NCBI GenBank assembly: GCA_900316265.1
Contig: ONCH01000019.1
Coordinates: 1-41,360, forward strand
Source of the DNA: an uncultured Prevotellaceae bacterium
GTDB lineage: Bacteria; Bacteroidota; Bacteroidia; Bacteroidales; Bacteroidaceae
Direction: 5' to 3'
Length of the DNA: 41,360 nucleotides
The notes below the pieces were generated by a model. That model was not told the DNA's origin. It ran no database searches and worked only from the letters and a program-made list of their open reading frames with translations. Of this stretch, positions 15,324 through 28,103 are shown piece by piece. The position numbers and the translations under genes are program-made. How positions within the stretch are numbered: position 1 is the first letter of the stretch; the number at the start of each line of letters is the position of its first letter.

Positions 15324-17386
15324 CAATACTGACTATGACATACTTCCTGTTGCAATCTGCATCGTACCTATCCTTATGGCCATATCTGCTGTTGGCAGTG
15401 GTGCTGTTTGTGCTGATTGCCGTATTGATACAAAACCGTGTTGTGCGCCGTCGTGTCAATGATAGCATTGCCTCGGCTACCTCCACCTACGAAATGATGG
15501 AGAAGGCGCTGAAAATCGTCGACAACGATGTTGTTATCTACGATATTCCTGGTAAGGTAATCCGCAGGCTGAGAGGCAACCTGCTTCCTACTCCTGAGAT
15601 GAGGGCCGAGGAGTTTGCTCCTCATATCCATCCCGATGACGTGGAGCAAGTCCTTTCCACTGTTCGACAGATGGCACAAGGCAAGACGCAACAAGTAGAA
15701 TACAGCTACCGTTGGCGCGTCAGTGAAGCTGGTGAGGAGCCCCGCTATTTCTATATCCGTAACAACAGCGTTGCAGAATATGCACCAGGCAGTTCGACGC
15801 CTACCAGTATCATCAGTGTGCTGGTTGATGAAACTGAGCAGCGCGAACATCAGGAAGAAGAAGAGGAGCTGGCCAAGCGCTATAAGAAGATTTTCGAGGA
15901 CTCTATCATTGGCCTGTCGTTCTATTCTCCTGAGGGTTGGCTGATTGTCGCCAACAAAATGATGCGTGATATTTGCCATTTTGACAGTGATGAAGGTGAT
16001 GCTTTCTTCTCGAAGATGAACCTGTTCGACATGGCTCCATTCAACGAGGTGCTCGACCGCTATCACCCCAATGAGTATTTGGCTTGTTCGCTGAGTGTCG
16101 TTCCTGAGCGCGAGATGTATATCTATCTGGAAATCGGTGTGCACCCCATCTACGATGAGGAAGGCAAGTTGATTTATATCTCTGTTGCTGCCCGTGACAT
16201 TAGTGAGGAGCGTGAACTCTATATGCAGGCCAAGAGGAACGATGTGGAAATCCAGAAGGTGAACGAGTCTATCCAGATTTACGAGAAGGAGTTGCGCTAC
16301 ATGATGGAGACCTGTGGTTTGCAGGCTTGGCGCATCTCGCTGGATCGTGACATTATTGAGTTCTATAGTGGCTTGAAAGAAGTACAGCGACATTTCACGC
16401 TGAAGCAGTTACAGAGTATCTTCTATAGTCAGGAAGATGAGTTTGTGCGCAATCTGGATCATCCTGCCGAAGTGATTTCCAAACCGCTTAGATATATGGG
16501 CCGCATGCATCCAATGGTGACCCAAAGGGATGTAGAGCCCCAGTGGGTACAGATTAACAGTATTCCTGAATACGACGAGCATGGCAATCTGAAAGGAGCC
16601 TTCGGCGTATGGCGTAACATCCACCAGCTGATGCAGAAACAAGAACAGCTGAAGCGCGAGACGGAGCGTGCCAACGACTCCGGTCGCATGAAGAGTGTCT
16701 TCATGGCTAATATGACCCACGAGATTCGTACGCCGCTGAATGCCATTGTAGGCTTCTCCGACGTGCTGCCATTATTGACCACTCCAGAGGAGCGCCAGGA
16801 GATAATTCGTCTCATCATAGACAACTGCGATATGCTGCTCCGTTTGGTCAACGATATTCAGGATGCAGCATCGCTGGATGTCAGTGGCAGTGTGGATATT
16901 GCCCCCACTCGTACAGATTTCTCCAAGTTCTTCGACGAGCTCTGCGAACAGCTGCAACAGCGACTCCGTGAGCCTACTGTAGAGTTCATGAAGGAGAATC
17001 CTTATCCTACCTATATTACAATGGTGGACGAGATGCGTATCCGTCAGGTCTATACCAACTTCGTCACCAATGCGGTGAAGTACACCCATCAGGGACATAT
17101 CAAGGTGGGTTATCGTAAGGAGTGGCGCGAGGAGAATGGCGAGAGCCGCGAAGGTCTCTTCCTCTTCTGCGAGGATACGGGTGACGGTGTTCCCAAGGAG
17201 GTGCAGGACAAGCTCTTCGAGCGTTTCTTCAAACTCAACGACTATATACAGGGTACCGGTCTGGGACTGTCTATCTGTAAGGCCATTGCCAATGCTTGTC
17301 AGGGCTTCATTGGCATGGAGTCTGAGGGACAGGGTCAAGGCTCTACCTTCTGGATGTGGATACCTTGTAACGAAATAAAAGCGTAA
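15320..17386 (+). CDS. PAS-domain sensor histidine kinase, intact catalytic motifs (kinase 2)
   Basis: The protein has 688 residues and one transmembrane helix (about 17-38) with no sizeable outer domain. PAS-like domains end at LVDETEQRE, AARDISEERELY and VWRNIHQL, joined by coiled-coil linkers. The H-box ANMTHEIRTPLNAIVGFSD carries His467. The ATPase domain has a full N-box (TNFVTNAVKYT), G1 (DTGDGVP), F-box (FERFFK) and G2 (GTGLGLSIC). It has no receiver domain. It is translationally coupled to kinase 1, whose H-box has Tyr. Coupling and shared layout suggest the two proteins work together, possibly as a heterodimer (inference). It should phosphorylate a response regulator encoded elsewhere. 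Confidence 0.92.
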   Translation: MTILTMTYFLLQSASYLSLWPYLLLAVVLFVLIAVLIQNRVVRRRVNDSIASATSTYEMMEKALKIVDNDVVIYDIPGKVIRRLRGNLLPTPEMRAEEFAPHIHPDDVEQVLSTVRQMAQGKTQQVEYSYRWRVSEAGEEPRYFYIRNNSVAEYAPGSSTPTSIISVLVDETEQREHQEEEEELAKRYKKIFEDSIIGLSFYSPEGWLIVANKMMRDICHFDSDEGDAFFSKMNLFDMAPFNEVLDRYHPNEYLACSLSVVPEREMYIYLEIGVHPIYDEEGKLIYISVAARDISEERELYMQAKRNDVEIQKVNESIQIYEKELRYMMETCGLQAWRISLDRDIIEFYSGLKEVQRHFTLKQLQSIFYSQEDEFVRNLDHPAEVISKPLRYMGRMHPMVTQRDVEPQWVQINSIPEYDEHGNLKGAFGVWRNIHQLMQKQEQLKRETERANDSGRMKSVFMANMTHEIRTPLNAIVGFSDVLPLLTTPEERQEIIRLIIDNCDMLLRLVNDIQDAASLDVSGSVDIAPTRTDFSKFFDELCEQLQQRLREPTVEFMKENPYPTYITMVDEMRIRQVYTNFVTNAVKYTHQGHIKVGYRKEWREENGESREGLFLFCEDTGDGVPKEVQDKLFERFFKLNDYIQGTGLGLSICKAIANACQGFIGMESEGQGQGSTFWMWIPCNEIKA

Positions 17387-17398
17387 GAACTATCAACC

Positions 17399-20179
17399 AT
17401 GAATAATCATTATCGATATCTGATGATTTTCCTCTGTCTGCTGGTGCTGTCGCCAATGCGTGCACAGTTGCCGAGTGACAGTGCGAGGGTCTTTGACCGA
17501 GAGCATCCGCTGGTGTATGAAGATGCTTGGGATCTCTGGCCTTATTCTTTCCTCAGTCCCAGCGGTGAGGCTGTGGGTTACAACATCGACCTCATCAGGC
17601 TTATCTGTGAGGAGCTTGATATTCCGTATGTCATCAAGCTGAAACCTACTAAGAAGGCTTTGGAGGACATCAAGAGCGGTGAGGCCGACCTGATGCTGGC
17701 AATGGATGCCGGCTATCATTCAGCGTATGGCCAGACGAGTAAGACCGTCGTCCAGATATTTACCCATAGCGTCTTGCATCGTAAGGGCGAGCCGCTTCGC
17801 ATCAAGACAGAGGCCGATTTGGAGCATAACCGTTTCATTGTGCATGAAGGTAGCTTTGCTCACCACCTGATGAAAGAAAAAGGGTGGGAAGCGCAGGTCA
17901 TCCCCTATGACGACATGCGTGAGGCTGTGCAGCATGTGTATAATACCCCCAATGAGCAGATTGTATGGAATACGCTGTCGCTGAAATGGTTGAAGCACAC
18001 ACTGCACTTCGATGATTTGGAACTGACACCTGTCAAGATGCAGCATGGTGAGTATAAGTTTATTTCCCAACAGCCCGTCCTGCTGAACCTTGTCGATGAG
18101 GTCTATGCACGTCTGGAAGCTGAAGACAAGTTGATACCTCTCCAGAATAAGTGGTTCTATCCTGAGCGCAAAGACAGTGGCATCCCCATTTGGATATGGT
18201 TCGTCGTGGGTGCTATGATTCTGTTGGTGATTAGTGCTGTGGGCTATTATGCCCTTTACCGCTTCCGTGAGAAGAAGATGACCAATGCCATTCGTCGTAG
18301 CAATACCCGTCTGGCGCATATCCTCAGCACGTGGCAGATGCACTTCTGGACGTTCAATGTGGAGAAGAAAACCGTTACCGTCTATAATGACAAAGGAGAG
18401 ATAGAGGCTGACAACCAGCCTCCCACCATTTTCTTCAACCGTATGCAGGCGGAGGATGTCAAGCAACTCAGCAGTTCCCTGCTGCAGATAGCTGAAGGTA
18501 AGGTTGAGAAGAAGACAGTCGAGGTACAATCCCTTGATTCGCAGACAGGTGCTGTCCAGATCCTTTCTGTTGTCATGTCCGTCTTCCGACGCGACAAGAA
18601 TGGTATTCCTACTGACATCATCGGCACCTATTCTGATGTTACAGAAGACCGTCAGCGCCAGCAACAGATTAAGGACACCATGTTGCGCTATCAGTCCATC
18701 TTCAACTCGGCTATGGTTGACACCATCGTCTATGACAGTCAGGGCTTTATGTACGACATGAACGAGAAAGCCAGCCTTGCTTTCCCTGGTGGCAAGGAGG
18801 GTGCGCTGAAGAATCGTGTCAACCTGCGCGATGTGCTGGGTAAAGACTTCTCACTCGACACCATGCAGCCCGTTTACCTTACACGCTTGTATGAATCGAA
18901 TCGTGATGGTCGTGTGTTTAATTCAGAAATTCATAAGCACCAGATGTTCTATGAGTTACAGCTTATGCCCCTTCGCGACGAACAGGGACATCTGCTGGAT
19001 GTCTTTGGTACGGGTCGCGATGTGACAGAGGTTGTGAAGTCCTATCAGCGCCTGCAGCATAATCTGGAATTGCAAGAGCGTGCCAATGAAGAGATGAACA
19101 ACTACTTCCGCAACATCGACTACGTGTTGCAGAATGGTGGTGTGCGTATGGCCAAGTATTCGCCCGACTCGCATACCTTGTTAATATATAGTGGTGTGGG
19201 TCAAGAGCATAGCGAGTTGACTCAGACCCGCGCTTTGGCGCTTACGGCAGATGAATCGAAGCGTGATGCTCAGCGCATGCTCAACAGTATGGATAACCGT
19301 ACCCTGCAGCCACAGAAGTCTTCTTTCAAGACGCTCATCCGTATTAAGCAAGGCATGCGACTCAGTGTGCTGATGTCGTTCATCCCAGTGTTGGACGAGC
19401 AGGGAAATGTCAAGGAGTACTTCGGCGCTTGTCGAGACATCAGTGAAATCAAGGCTACGGAGGAGAAACTAGCTCAGGAGTCTGCCAAAGCTCAAGAGGT
19501 AGAGACGGTGAAGAATGCCTTCCTGCGCAATATGAGCTACGAGATTCGTACACCGCTCAGCTCGGTTATCGGTTTTGCCGAACTCTTTGAGATGTCTCAC
19601 GCTTCTGACGATGAGGCGCTGTTCATCGACCAGATTAAGAAGAACTCTGCCCACTTGCTGAAACTCATCAACGACATCTTGTTCCTCTCCAGGTTGGATG
19701 CCGGCATGATTGAGTTCAAGAGTAAACCCATCGACTTCGCTCAGTTCTTTGAGGCACGCTGTCAGTCCATCTGGTCGCGTGACCATCACGAGGGCGTGGA
19801 CTTCGTCACGGATAATCCTTACCAGCAACTGGAAGTCGAAATCGACGATCAGAACGTTGGACTCGTTATCGACCAGATTATGGAGAATGCGACGACACAT
19901 ACCACCAAGGGTATGGTACGTGCCAGCTACGAATACACGGGCGAGGGTGTGGCTATGGCCTTCCAGGATACAGGTTGTGGTATTCCAGAAGACCGCATGA
20001 AGCAGATCTTCGAACGTTTCGTGTCTTCTGGTGGACATGGTACGGGTCTTGGTCTGGCTATCTGTCACGAGATTACTACCCAGATGGGTGGTAAAATCCG
20101 TATCAAGTCGGAGGTGGACAATGGTACTATCGTGTGGGTTAGCATACCGTGTAAGTGTACTGAAATAGTCAGGAAATAG
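17399..20179 (+). CDS. SBP_3-PAS histidine kinase homolog, H-box His replaced by Tyr (kinase 3)
   Basis: A 926-residue protein with a signal peptide (to about residue 22, ending PMRAQ). A periplasmic solute-binding domain of the SBP_bac_3 type follows (about 25-258, with WPYSFLSPSGEAVGYNIDL and the usual GEADLMLAM), then a transmembrane helix (about 262-284) and PAS-like domains ending TYSDVTEDRQ, GRDVTEVV and CRDISEIK. The H-box reads RNMSYEIRTPLSSVIGFAE, with Tyr714 in the His position. The ATPase motifs look intact here: N-box IMENATTHT, G1 DTGCGIP, G2 GTGLGLAIC. It resembles kinase 1 across the cytoplasmic half. It could bind ATP and act on a partner's His but cannot use the normal phospho-site. 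It starts 12 bases after kinase 2. Confidence 0.9.
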   Translation: MNNHYRYLMIFLCLLVLSPMRAQLPSDSARVFDREHPLVYEDAWDLWPYSFLSPSGEAVGYNIDLIRLICEELDIPYVIKLKPTKKALEDIKSGEADLMLAMDAGYHSAYGQTSKTVVQIFTHSVLHRKGEPLRIKTEADLEHNRFIVHEGSFAHHLMKEKGWEAQVIPYDDMREAVQHVYNTPNEQIVWNTLSLKWLKHTLHFDDLELTPVKMQHGEYKFISQQPVLLNLVDEVYARLEAEDKLIPLQNKWFYPERKDSGIPIWIWFVVGAMILLVISAVGYYALYRFREKKMTNAIRRSNTRLAHILSTWQMHFWTFNVEKKTVTVYNDKGEIEADNQPPTIFFNRMQAEDVKQLSSSLLQIAEGKVEKKTVEVQSLDSQTGAVQILSVVMSVFRRDKNGIPTDIIGTYSDVTEDRQRQQQIKDTMLRYQSIFNSAMVDTIVYDSQGFMYDMNEKASLAFPGGKEGALKNRVNLRDVLGKDFSLDTMQPVYLTRLYESNRDGRVFNSEIHKHQMFYELQLMPLRDEQGHLLDVFGTGRDVTEVVKSYQRLQHNLELQERANEEMNNYFRNIDYVLQNGGVRMAKYSPDSHTLLIYSGVGQEHSELTQTRALALTADESKRDAQRMLNSMDNRTLQPQKSSFKTLIRIKQGMRLSVLMSFIPVLDEQGNVKEYFGACRDISEIKATEEKLAQESAKAQEVETVKNAFLRNMSYEIRTPLSSVIGFAELFEMSHASDDEALFIDQIKKNSAHLLKLINDILFLSRLDAGMIEFKSKPIDFAQFFEARCQSIWSRDHHEGVDFVTDNPYQQLEVEIDDQNVGLVIDQIMENATTHTTKGMVRASYEYTGEGVAMAFQDTGCGIPEDRMKQIFERFVSSGGHGTGLGLAICHEITTQMGGKIRIKSEVDNGTIVWVSIPCKCTEIVRK

Positions 20180-20197
20180 AAGAGGGGAGGACGTAAT

Positions 20198-22972
20198 ATG
20201 AAAAAGAGCATAGCAATATATTTACTGTTTTACCTTTTGACCTTCTGGCCTTTGCAGCTTTCTGCCAAGGACTTCTATGGCTTTACTGACGAGCATCCGT
20301 TGATAGTGGCATGCGACTGGGACTTCCGTCCTTTTGAGTTCCTTGACAGCGAAGGCGAACCTGCAGGATATAACATTGAGGTACTTGATATCATTCTCGA
20401 CCGTTTGGAGATACCCCATAAGTTCGTGATGCAGGAATGGCAGACGGCCAGTGATATGTTCCTTACCCATCAGGCAGACCTCATTCACGCGCTCTCTGTC
20501 AATTACAAGACGCGTCCTTATATCCAGACCAAGAAGTACGTCAACTATTATAACATCCGTGCCGCCCGTCATGCAAATATGCCTCCCTTCAAGGGCTTCA
20601 ACAAGGCAGACCTTAGCGTCAGAATAGGTCTTAAGAAGAACGATTATGCCGCCCTGCGCCTTAATGAACTTGACACTATTCCCTTCAATGTGCAGTATAT
20701 GTCACCCAAGGAGGGACTCATCCGTGTCCATGCCCATCAGTGCGACTATTATGTCTGGGGACAGATTCCCTTAGAGAATAAAATCCAGGAGCTGGCGATT
20801 GACAGTCTGGTGCTCGACGAGGTACCCGATATGCCTCCTGGCGAATTGCGCATCATCGGTTACGAGTTGGATATCATTGATGCTATTGACGATCAATACA
20901 CCCGTTTGGAACAGGCGGGTGACCTGCAACGCATCTACGACAAGTGGTTCCATCCTGAAATGGTCCACGACGACGCCTCTCCGCTGGCACCATACATCCT
21001 GATTGGTCTGGCTGTGGCAGGTATCTTGATCTTCATTGCCGGTCGTCTGCTCTCTGTGCGTGTCAGTGCCTCTGTGCGTCGCAACTCTGAGTTGAATAGC
21101 ATCATGACACAGGCGCTTGAGATGGACAACTATTACGTGCTGGAGTATGATGTGGTGCTTGGTCACGTCAGGAATAAGCATGGTAAGCTGTTGCGTGATT
21201 CAGGTATCTCCATTGAGGAACTGATTGAGCGTGTTGCCCCTGAAGAGCGTGAGGAGTTCCGCTCGCTTATCGATGGTATGAAGCGTGGCGAAACGGAGTC
21301 CTGGCTCCTACAGCGACGCTACAATAGCGGCACCAGTGATGAGCCTTGTTGGAGGACGTATATCGGTGGTGCCATCCTGGAACGTGAGAATGGTGTTCCG
21401 CGTTATATCGTGCATACTATTAAGGATATCACCAGTGAGATTGCAGAGGAACAGCGTACCAAGGAGCTGGCCGACAAGTATATGGAGGTGTTTGAAACCA
21501 ACATGATGGCGATGTCGTTCCACGATGCCAACGGTTTCCTTATCAATATGAACCGTCGTATGCGTGAACTGCTGGAGATTACTGAGGAGCGTGAGGAGCA
21601 TTTCCGCAAGACCTCGTTCCTGGAAGACCCGTTCCTGAGAGGATATGTCGACCAAGGGCACTTCGACTCTTTACACGTCTGTGGACGAATAGTCTATCCA
21701 GAGTGGGGGCTCGACAAGTACATCGAGACGCGCATTGTTCCCGTCCAGGACGATACAGGTAATTTGGTTTACTACATCATTAGCTCTCGCGACATTACTG
21801 CCGAGCGCGACATGTATATGAAGCAACGTGAACACGAGCGCCGCCTCAAGGAAACCCACGAAGCCATCAATAACTATGAGAAACAGTTGCGCTATCTGTT
21901 GGAGGAAAGCAATATGTACGTGTGGACTTTCAACCAGTACGAGCATGCTATCCGCTTCACCCGTAGTCTGCGTCAGGCCGAATACTCCGTTTCGCTGGAG
22001 AAGTTTTGGGCTGGTATGGACGAAGGACAGCGCCCAGAGGCCGAGCGTGTGTTCCGTGAGTTGATTATGGGTGGCAAGCCCTTCAATGTCATCCATCAGT
22101 ATAACTACACGCCTGTTACTGACCATCTGACGTGGTTTGCCATCAGTGGTATTCCTGTATTTGACGAGAATGGTCGTCCGAAGGAGTATTTCGGACTGGT
22201 GCGTGACATCACTGACCTCATGCTTGCCCAGAAGAAGCTCCGCGAGGAAACGGCACGTGCCGAGGACTCTGGTCGACTGAAGAGTGCCTTCTTGGCTAAT
22301 ATGACGCACGAGATACGTACACCGCTCAACGCCATTGTAGGCTTCAGCGACTTGCTACAGGTGGTCGATGGTGTCGACGAGCGCCGTGAGTTCATCCGTA
22401 TCATTCGTAACAACTGCGACATGCTGCTCCGTCTCATCAACGACATCCTGGAGGCCAGCAGTATGGGACAAGCCATTGCCATCGAACCAGTGGCCATCGA
22501 CCTGCCATCCGTCTTCGACGATATCTGTCAGACCTTGGAGCAGCGCGTCCAAGGCACTGGCGTAGAGTTCCAGAAGGATAATCCTTACTACATCCTGCCC
22601 ATGGTGATGGATAAGGGACGCTTGCAACAGTTGCTCACCAATTTCGTCACTAATGCGGTGAAGTACACTCACGAGGGACATATCAAGGTGGGTTACCGTA
22701 AGGAGTCGCGCGAGATAGACCGTCAGCGCCATGAAGGTCTCTACTTCTATTGTGAGGACACGGGTGCCGGCATCCCCAAGGAGAAGCAGGCGTCAGTCTT
22801 CGAGCGCTTCGTCAAGCTCAACGACTTTGTACAGGGTACGGGCCTCGGCCTTGCCATCTGTAAGGGTATCGTCGACAAGTGTGGTGGTCGCATTGGTGTC
22901 ACGTCCGAAGGTGAGGGTCACGGCTCTACCTTCTGGTTCTGGCTACCGCTTGAAGTCACCAAGAATCAATAA
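20198..22972 (+). CDS. SBP_3-PAS sensor histidine kinase, intact catalytic motifs (kinase 4)
   Basis: A 924-residue protein with a signal peptide (about 1-23) and a periplasmic SBP_bac_3-type domain (about 25-258, with WDFRPFEFLDSEGEPAGYNI). A transmembrane helix (about 263-284) and PAS-like domains ending TIKDITSEIAEE, SSRDITAERDMY and VRDITDLM follow. The H-box ANMTHEIRTPLNAIVGFSD carries His704. The ATPase domain has N-box TNFVTNAVKYT, G1 DTGAGIP, F-box FERFVK and G2 GTGLGLAIC. It is most similar to kinase 2 in the cytoplasmic half, sharing HIKVGYRKE and the same H-box. It lies 18 bases after kinase 3. The outer domain should sense an amino acid or other small ligand. No receiver domain or regulator gene is adjacent. 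Confidence 0.92.
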   Translation: MKKSIAIYLLFYLLTFWPLQLSAKDFYGFTDEHPLIVACDWDFRPFEFLDSEGEPAGYNIEVLDIILDRLEIPHKFVMQEWQTASDMFLTHQADLIHALSVNYKTRPYIQTKKYVNYYNIRAARHANMPPFKGFNKADLSVRIGLKKNDYAALRLNELDTIPFNVQYMSPKEGLIRVHAHQCDYYVWGQIPLENKIQELAIDSLVLDEVPDMPPGELRIIGYELDIIDAIDDQYTRLEQAGDLQRIYDKWFHPEMVHDDASPLAPYILIGLAVAGILIFIAGRLLSVRVSASVRRNSELNSIMTQALEMDNYYVLEYDVVLGHVRNKHGKLLRDSGISIEELIERVAPEEREEFRSLIDGMKRGETESWLLQRRYNSGTSDEPCWRTYIGGAILERENGVPRYIVHTIKDITSEIAEEQRTKELADKYMEVFETNMMAMSFHDANGFLINMNRRMRELLEITEEREEHFRKTSFLEDPFLRGYVDQGHFDSLHVCGRIVYPEWGLDKYIETRIVPVQDDTGNLVYYIISSRDITAERDMYMKQREHERRLKETHEAINNYEKQLRYLLEESNMYVWTFNQYEHAIRFTRSLRQAEYSVSLEKFWAGMDEGQRPEAERVFRELIMGGKPFNVIHQYNYTPVTDHLTWFAISGIPVFDENGRPKEYFGLVRDITDLMLAQKKLREETARAEDSGRLKSAFLANMTHEIRTPLNAIVGFSDLLQVVDGVDERREFIRIIRNNCDMLLRLINDILEASSMGQAIAIEPVAIDLPSVFDDICQTLEQRVQGTGVEFQKDNPYYILPMVMDKGRLQQLLTNFVTNAVKYTHEGHIKVGYRKESREIDRQRHEGLYFYCEDTGAGIPKEKQASVFERFVKLNDFVQGTGLGLAICKGIVDKCGGRIGVTSEGEGHGSTFWFWLPLEVTKNQ

Positions 22973-22997
22973 CAACACAACTAAATACTTAACGCTT

Positions 22998-23954
22998 ATG
23001 AAGATAGTCATACTTGACGGTTACTCAGCTAACCCTGGCGACTTGTCGTGGAAGGGACTTGAGGAGATGGGTGAGCTGACGGTCTATGAACGTACCAAGG
23101 CCAGTGAGACGGTAGCAAGGGCTGCCGATGCAGAGATGATCCTGACCAATAAGGTAGTCATCAACAGAGAGGTGATGGAACAACTGCCTCACCTGAAATA
23201 TATTGGCGTGTTGGCAACGGGCTATAACGTGGTGGACGTCGAGGCGGCTCGTGAGCGTGGCATCGTCGTGACCAATGTGCCGGCTTATAGCACAGATAGC
23301 GTGGCACAGATGGTCTTTGCACATCTGCTGACCGTTACTAATCGCACGGAACACTATGCCATAGAAAACCGACAAGGACGCTGGACGAAGAATCCTGACT
23401 TCTGCTATTGGGACTTCCCACACATGGAACTGGCAGGAAAGACCTTCGGCATCGTAGGACTGGGCAATATCGGACAGAGTGTAGCCCGCATAGCAATAGC
23501 TTTCGGCATGAAGGTCAAGGCGTTCTCCACGAAGAGTGCTTCTGCACTTCGTATGCTGGGCATTGAGAAGGCCACTTTAGAAGAACTCCTGTCCACATCC
23601 GACGTCTTGTCTTTGCACTGTCCGCTGACTGACAGCACGCGCCATCTGATGAATCATGACACCCTGCGACAGATGAAGTCGTCGGCCATCCTTATCAATA
23701 CAGGTCGAGGACCATTGGTTGACGACCAGGCTGTTGCTGAGGCACTGGCGGAAGGACGCTTGGCGGCCTTCTGTGCTGACGTGCTGACAGACGAACCACC
23801 CAAGGTTGACAACCCACTGCTCAGCCAGCCCCATGCTTTCATCACTCCTCACATCGCATGGGCGTCAACTGAGGCGCGTGTCCGATTGCTACAGGTTGCT
23901 ATCGGCAATGTCCGTGCATTCCTGAACGGTAGCCCAGTAAACGTGGTCAACTGA
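22998..23954 (+). CDS. D-2-hydroxyacid dehydrogenase (glycerate/hydroxypyruvate type)
   Basis: This 318-residue NAD(P)-dependent dehydrogenase reduces 2-oxoacids or oxidises D-2-hydroxyacids in the cytosol. The Rossmann motif GLGNIG lies at 154-159. The catalytic residues are visible as Arg237 (NTGRGPLVD), Glu266 (TDEPP) and His285 (ITPHIAWAS). The sequence LATGYNVVDVEAARERGI is typical of the glycerate/hydroxypyruvate reductase branch, although the exact substrate is uncertain. I chose the ATG at 22998 because the upstream in-frame extension is the kinase 4 gene read in another frame. It lies 25 bases after kinase 4, so it may be on the same transcript. It converges with the zinc-ribbon gene, with six bases between the stops. 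Confidence 0.9.
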   Translation: MKIVILDGYSANPGDLSWKGLEEMGELTVYERTKASETVARAADAEMILTNKVVINREVMEQLPHLKYIGVLATGYNVVDVEAARERGIVVTNVPAYSTDSVAQMVFAHLLTVTNRTEHYAIENRQGRWTKNPDFCYWDFPHMELAGKTFGIVGLGNIGQSVARIAIAFGMKVKAFSTKSASALRMLGIEKATLEELLSTSDVLSLHCPLTDSTRHLMNHDTLRQMKSSAILINTGRGPLVDDQAVAEALAEGRLAAFCADVLTDEPPKVDNPLLSQPHAFITPHIAWASTEARVRLLQVAIGNVRAFLNGSPVNVVN

Positions 23955-23960
23955 TTTCTA

Positions 23961-24254
23961 TTACGTCCAGAACTCTTTCTCACCAGTCTGTGCCATCTCA
24001 CCTTGGCACTTCGGACAGGTGTGCTTATCCCAAACTCTGATTTTATCACTGCCACACTGTAAACACAGACGGCCCACCTCGCTTCTGTAGGAAGGGGCCA
24101 CATCGGCAATGATGCCACCTACCACAATATTCTGGATGGTCTTGCAATCAGGACACGACATCGCCGTAATCTCCTGACGAAAGAGTCCGCGTCCTTCGTA
24201 CACCTCAGCCTCATAGCCGCACTGCCTACAGCGATATCTCAGTTTCCAAGCCAT
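23961..24254 (-). CDS. small zinc-ribbon protein, function unknown
   Basis: A 97-residue protein with four Cys pairs: CRQC, CPDC, CLQC and CPKC. This spacing suggests two zinc ribbons, one formed by the first two pairs and one by the last two. The segments LRYRCRQCGYEAEVYEGRG and AMSCPDCKTIQN resemble the first half of rubredoxin-like zinc-ribbon domains. I do not know a function for this family. It is on the opposite strand to the dehydrogenase, six bases away, and its start lies 36 bases upstream of the galactosidase stop site on the same strand, so its promoter must be in that gap or further upstream. Confidence 0.75.
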   Translation of the reverse strand: MAWKLRYRCRQCGYEAEVYEGRGLFRQEITAMSCPDCKTIQNIVVGGIIADVAPSYRSEVGRLCLQCGSDKIRVWDKHTCPKCQGEMAQTGEKEFWT

Positions 24255-24290
24255 CCATCAAACAGTTTCTTCCATTACATATGCTTGGCG

Positions 24291-28088
<3,798 letters not shown>

Positions 28089-28103
28089 TTAAATCAGTTA
28101 AGT

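Noticed and set aside
14634-19540. His to Tyr as a sequencing error
   Set aside because: The same substitution occurs in two separate genes with the identical NMSYEIRTPL context, while the other two genes keep His, so a random error is unlikely.
13227-22972. The four kinases as hybrid two-component systems with receiver and AraC domains, as often seen in Bacteroides
   Set aside because: All four end shortly after the G2 box and ATPase domain (WVSIPC, WMWIPC, WVSIPC, WFWLPL). No receiver domain or DNA-binding domain is present.
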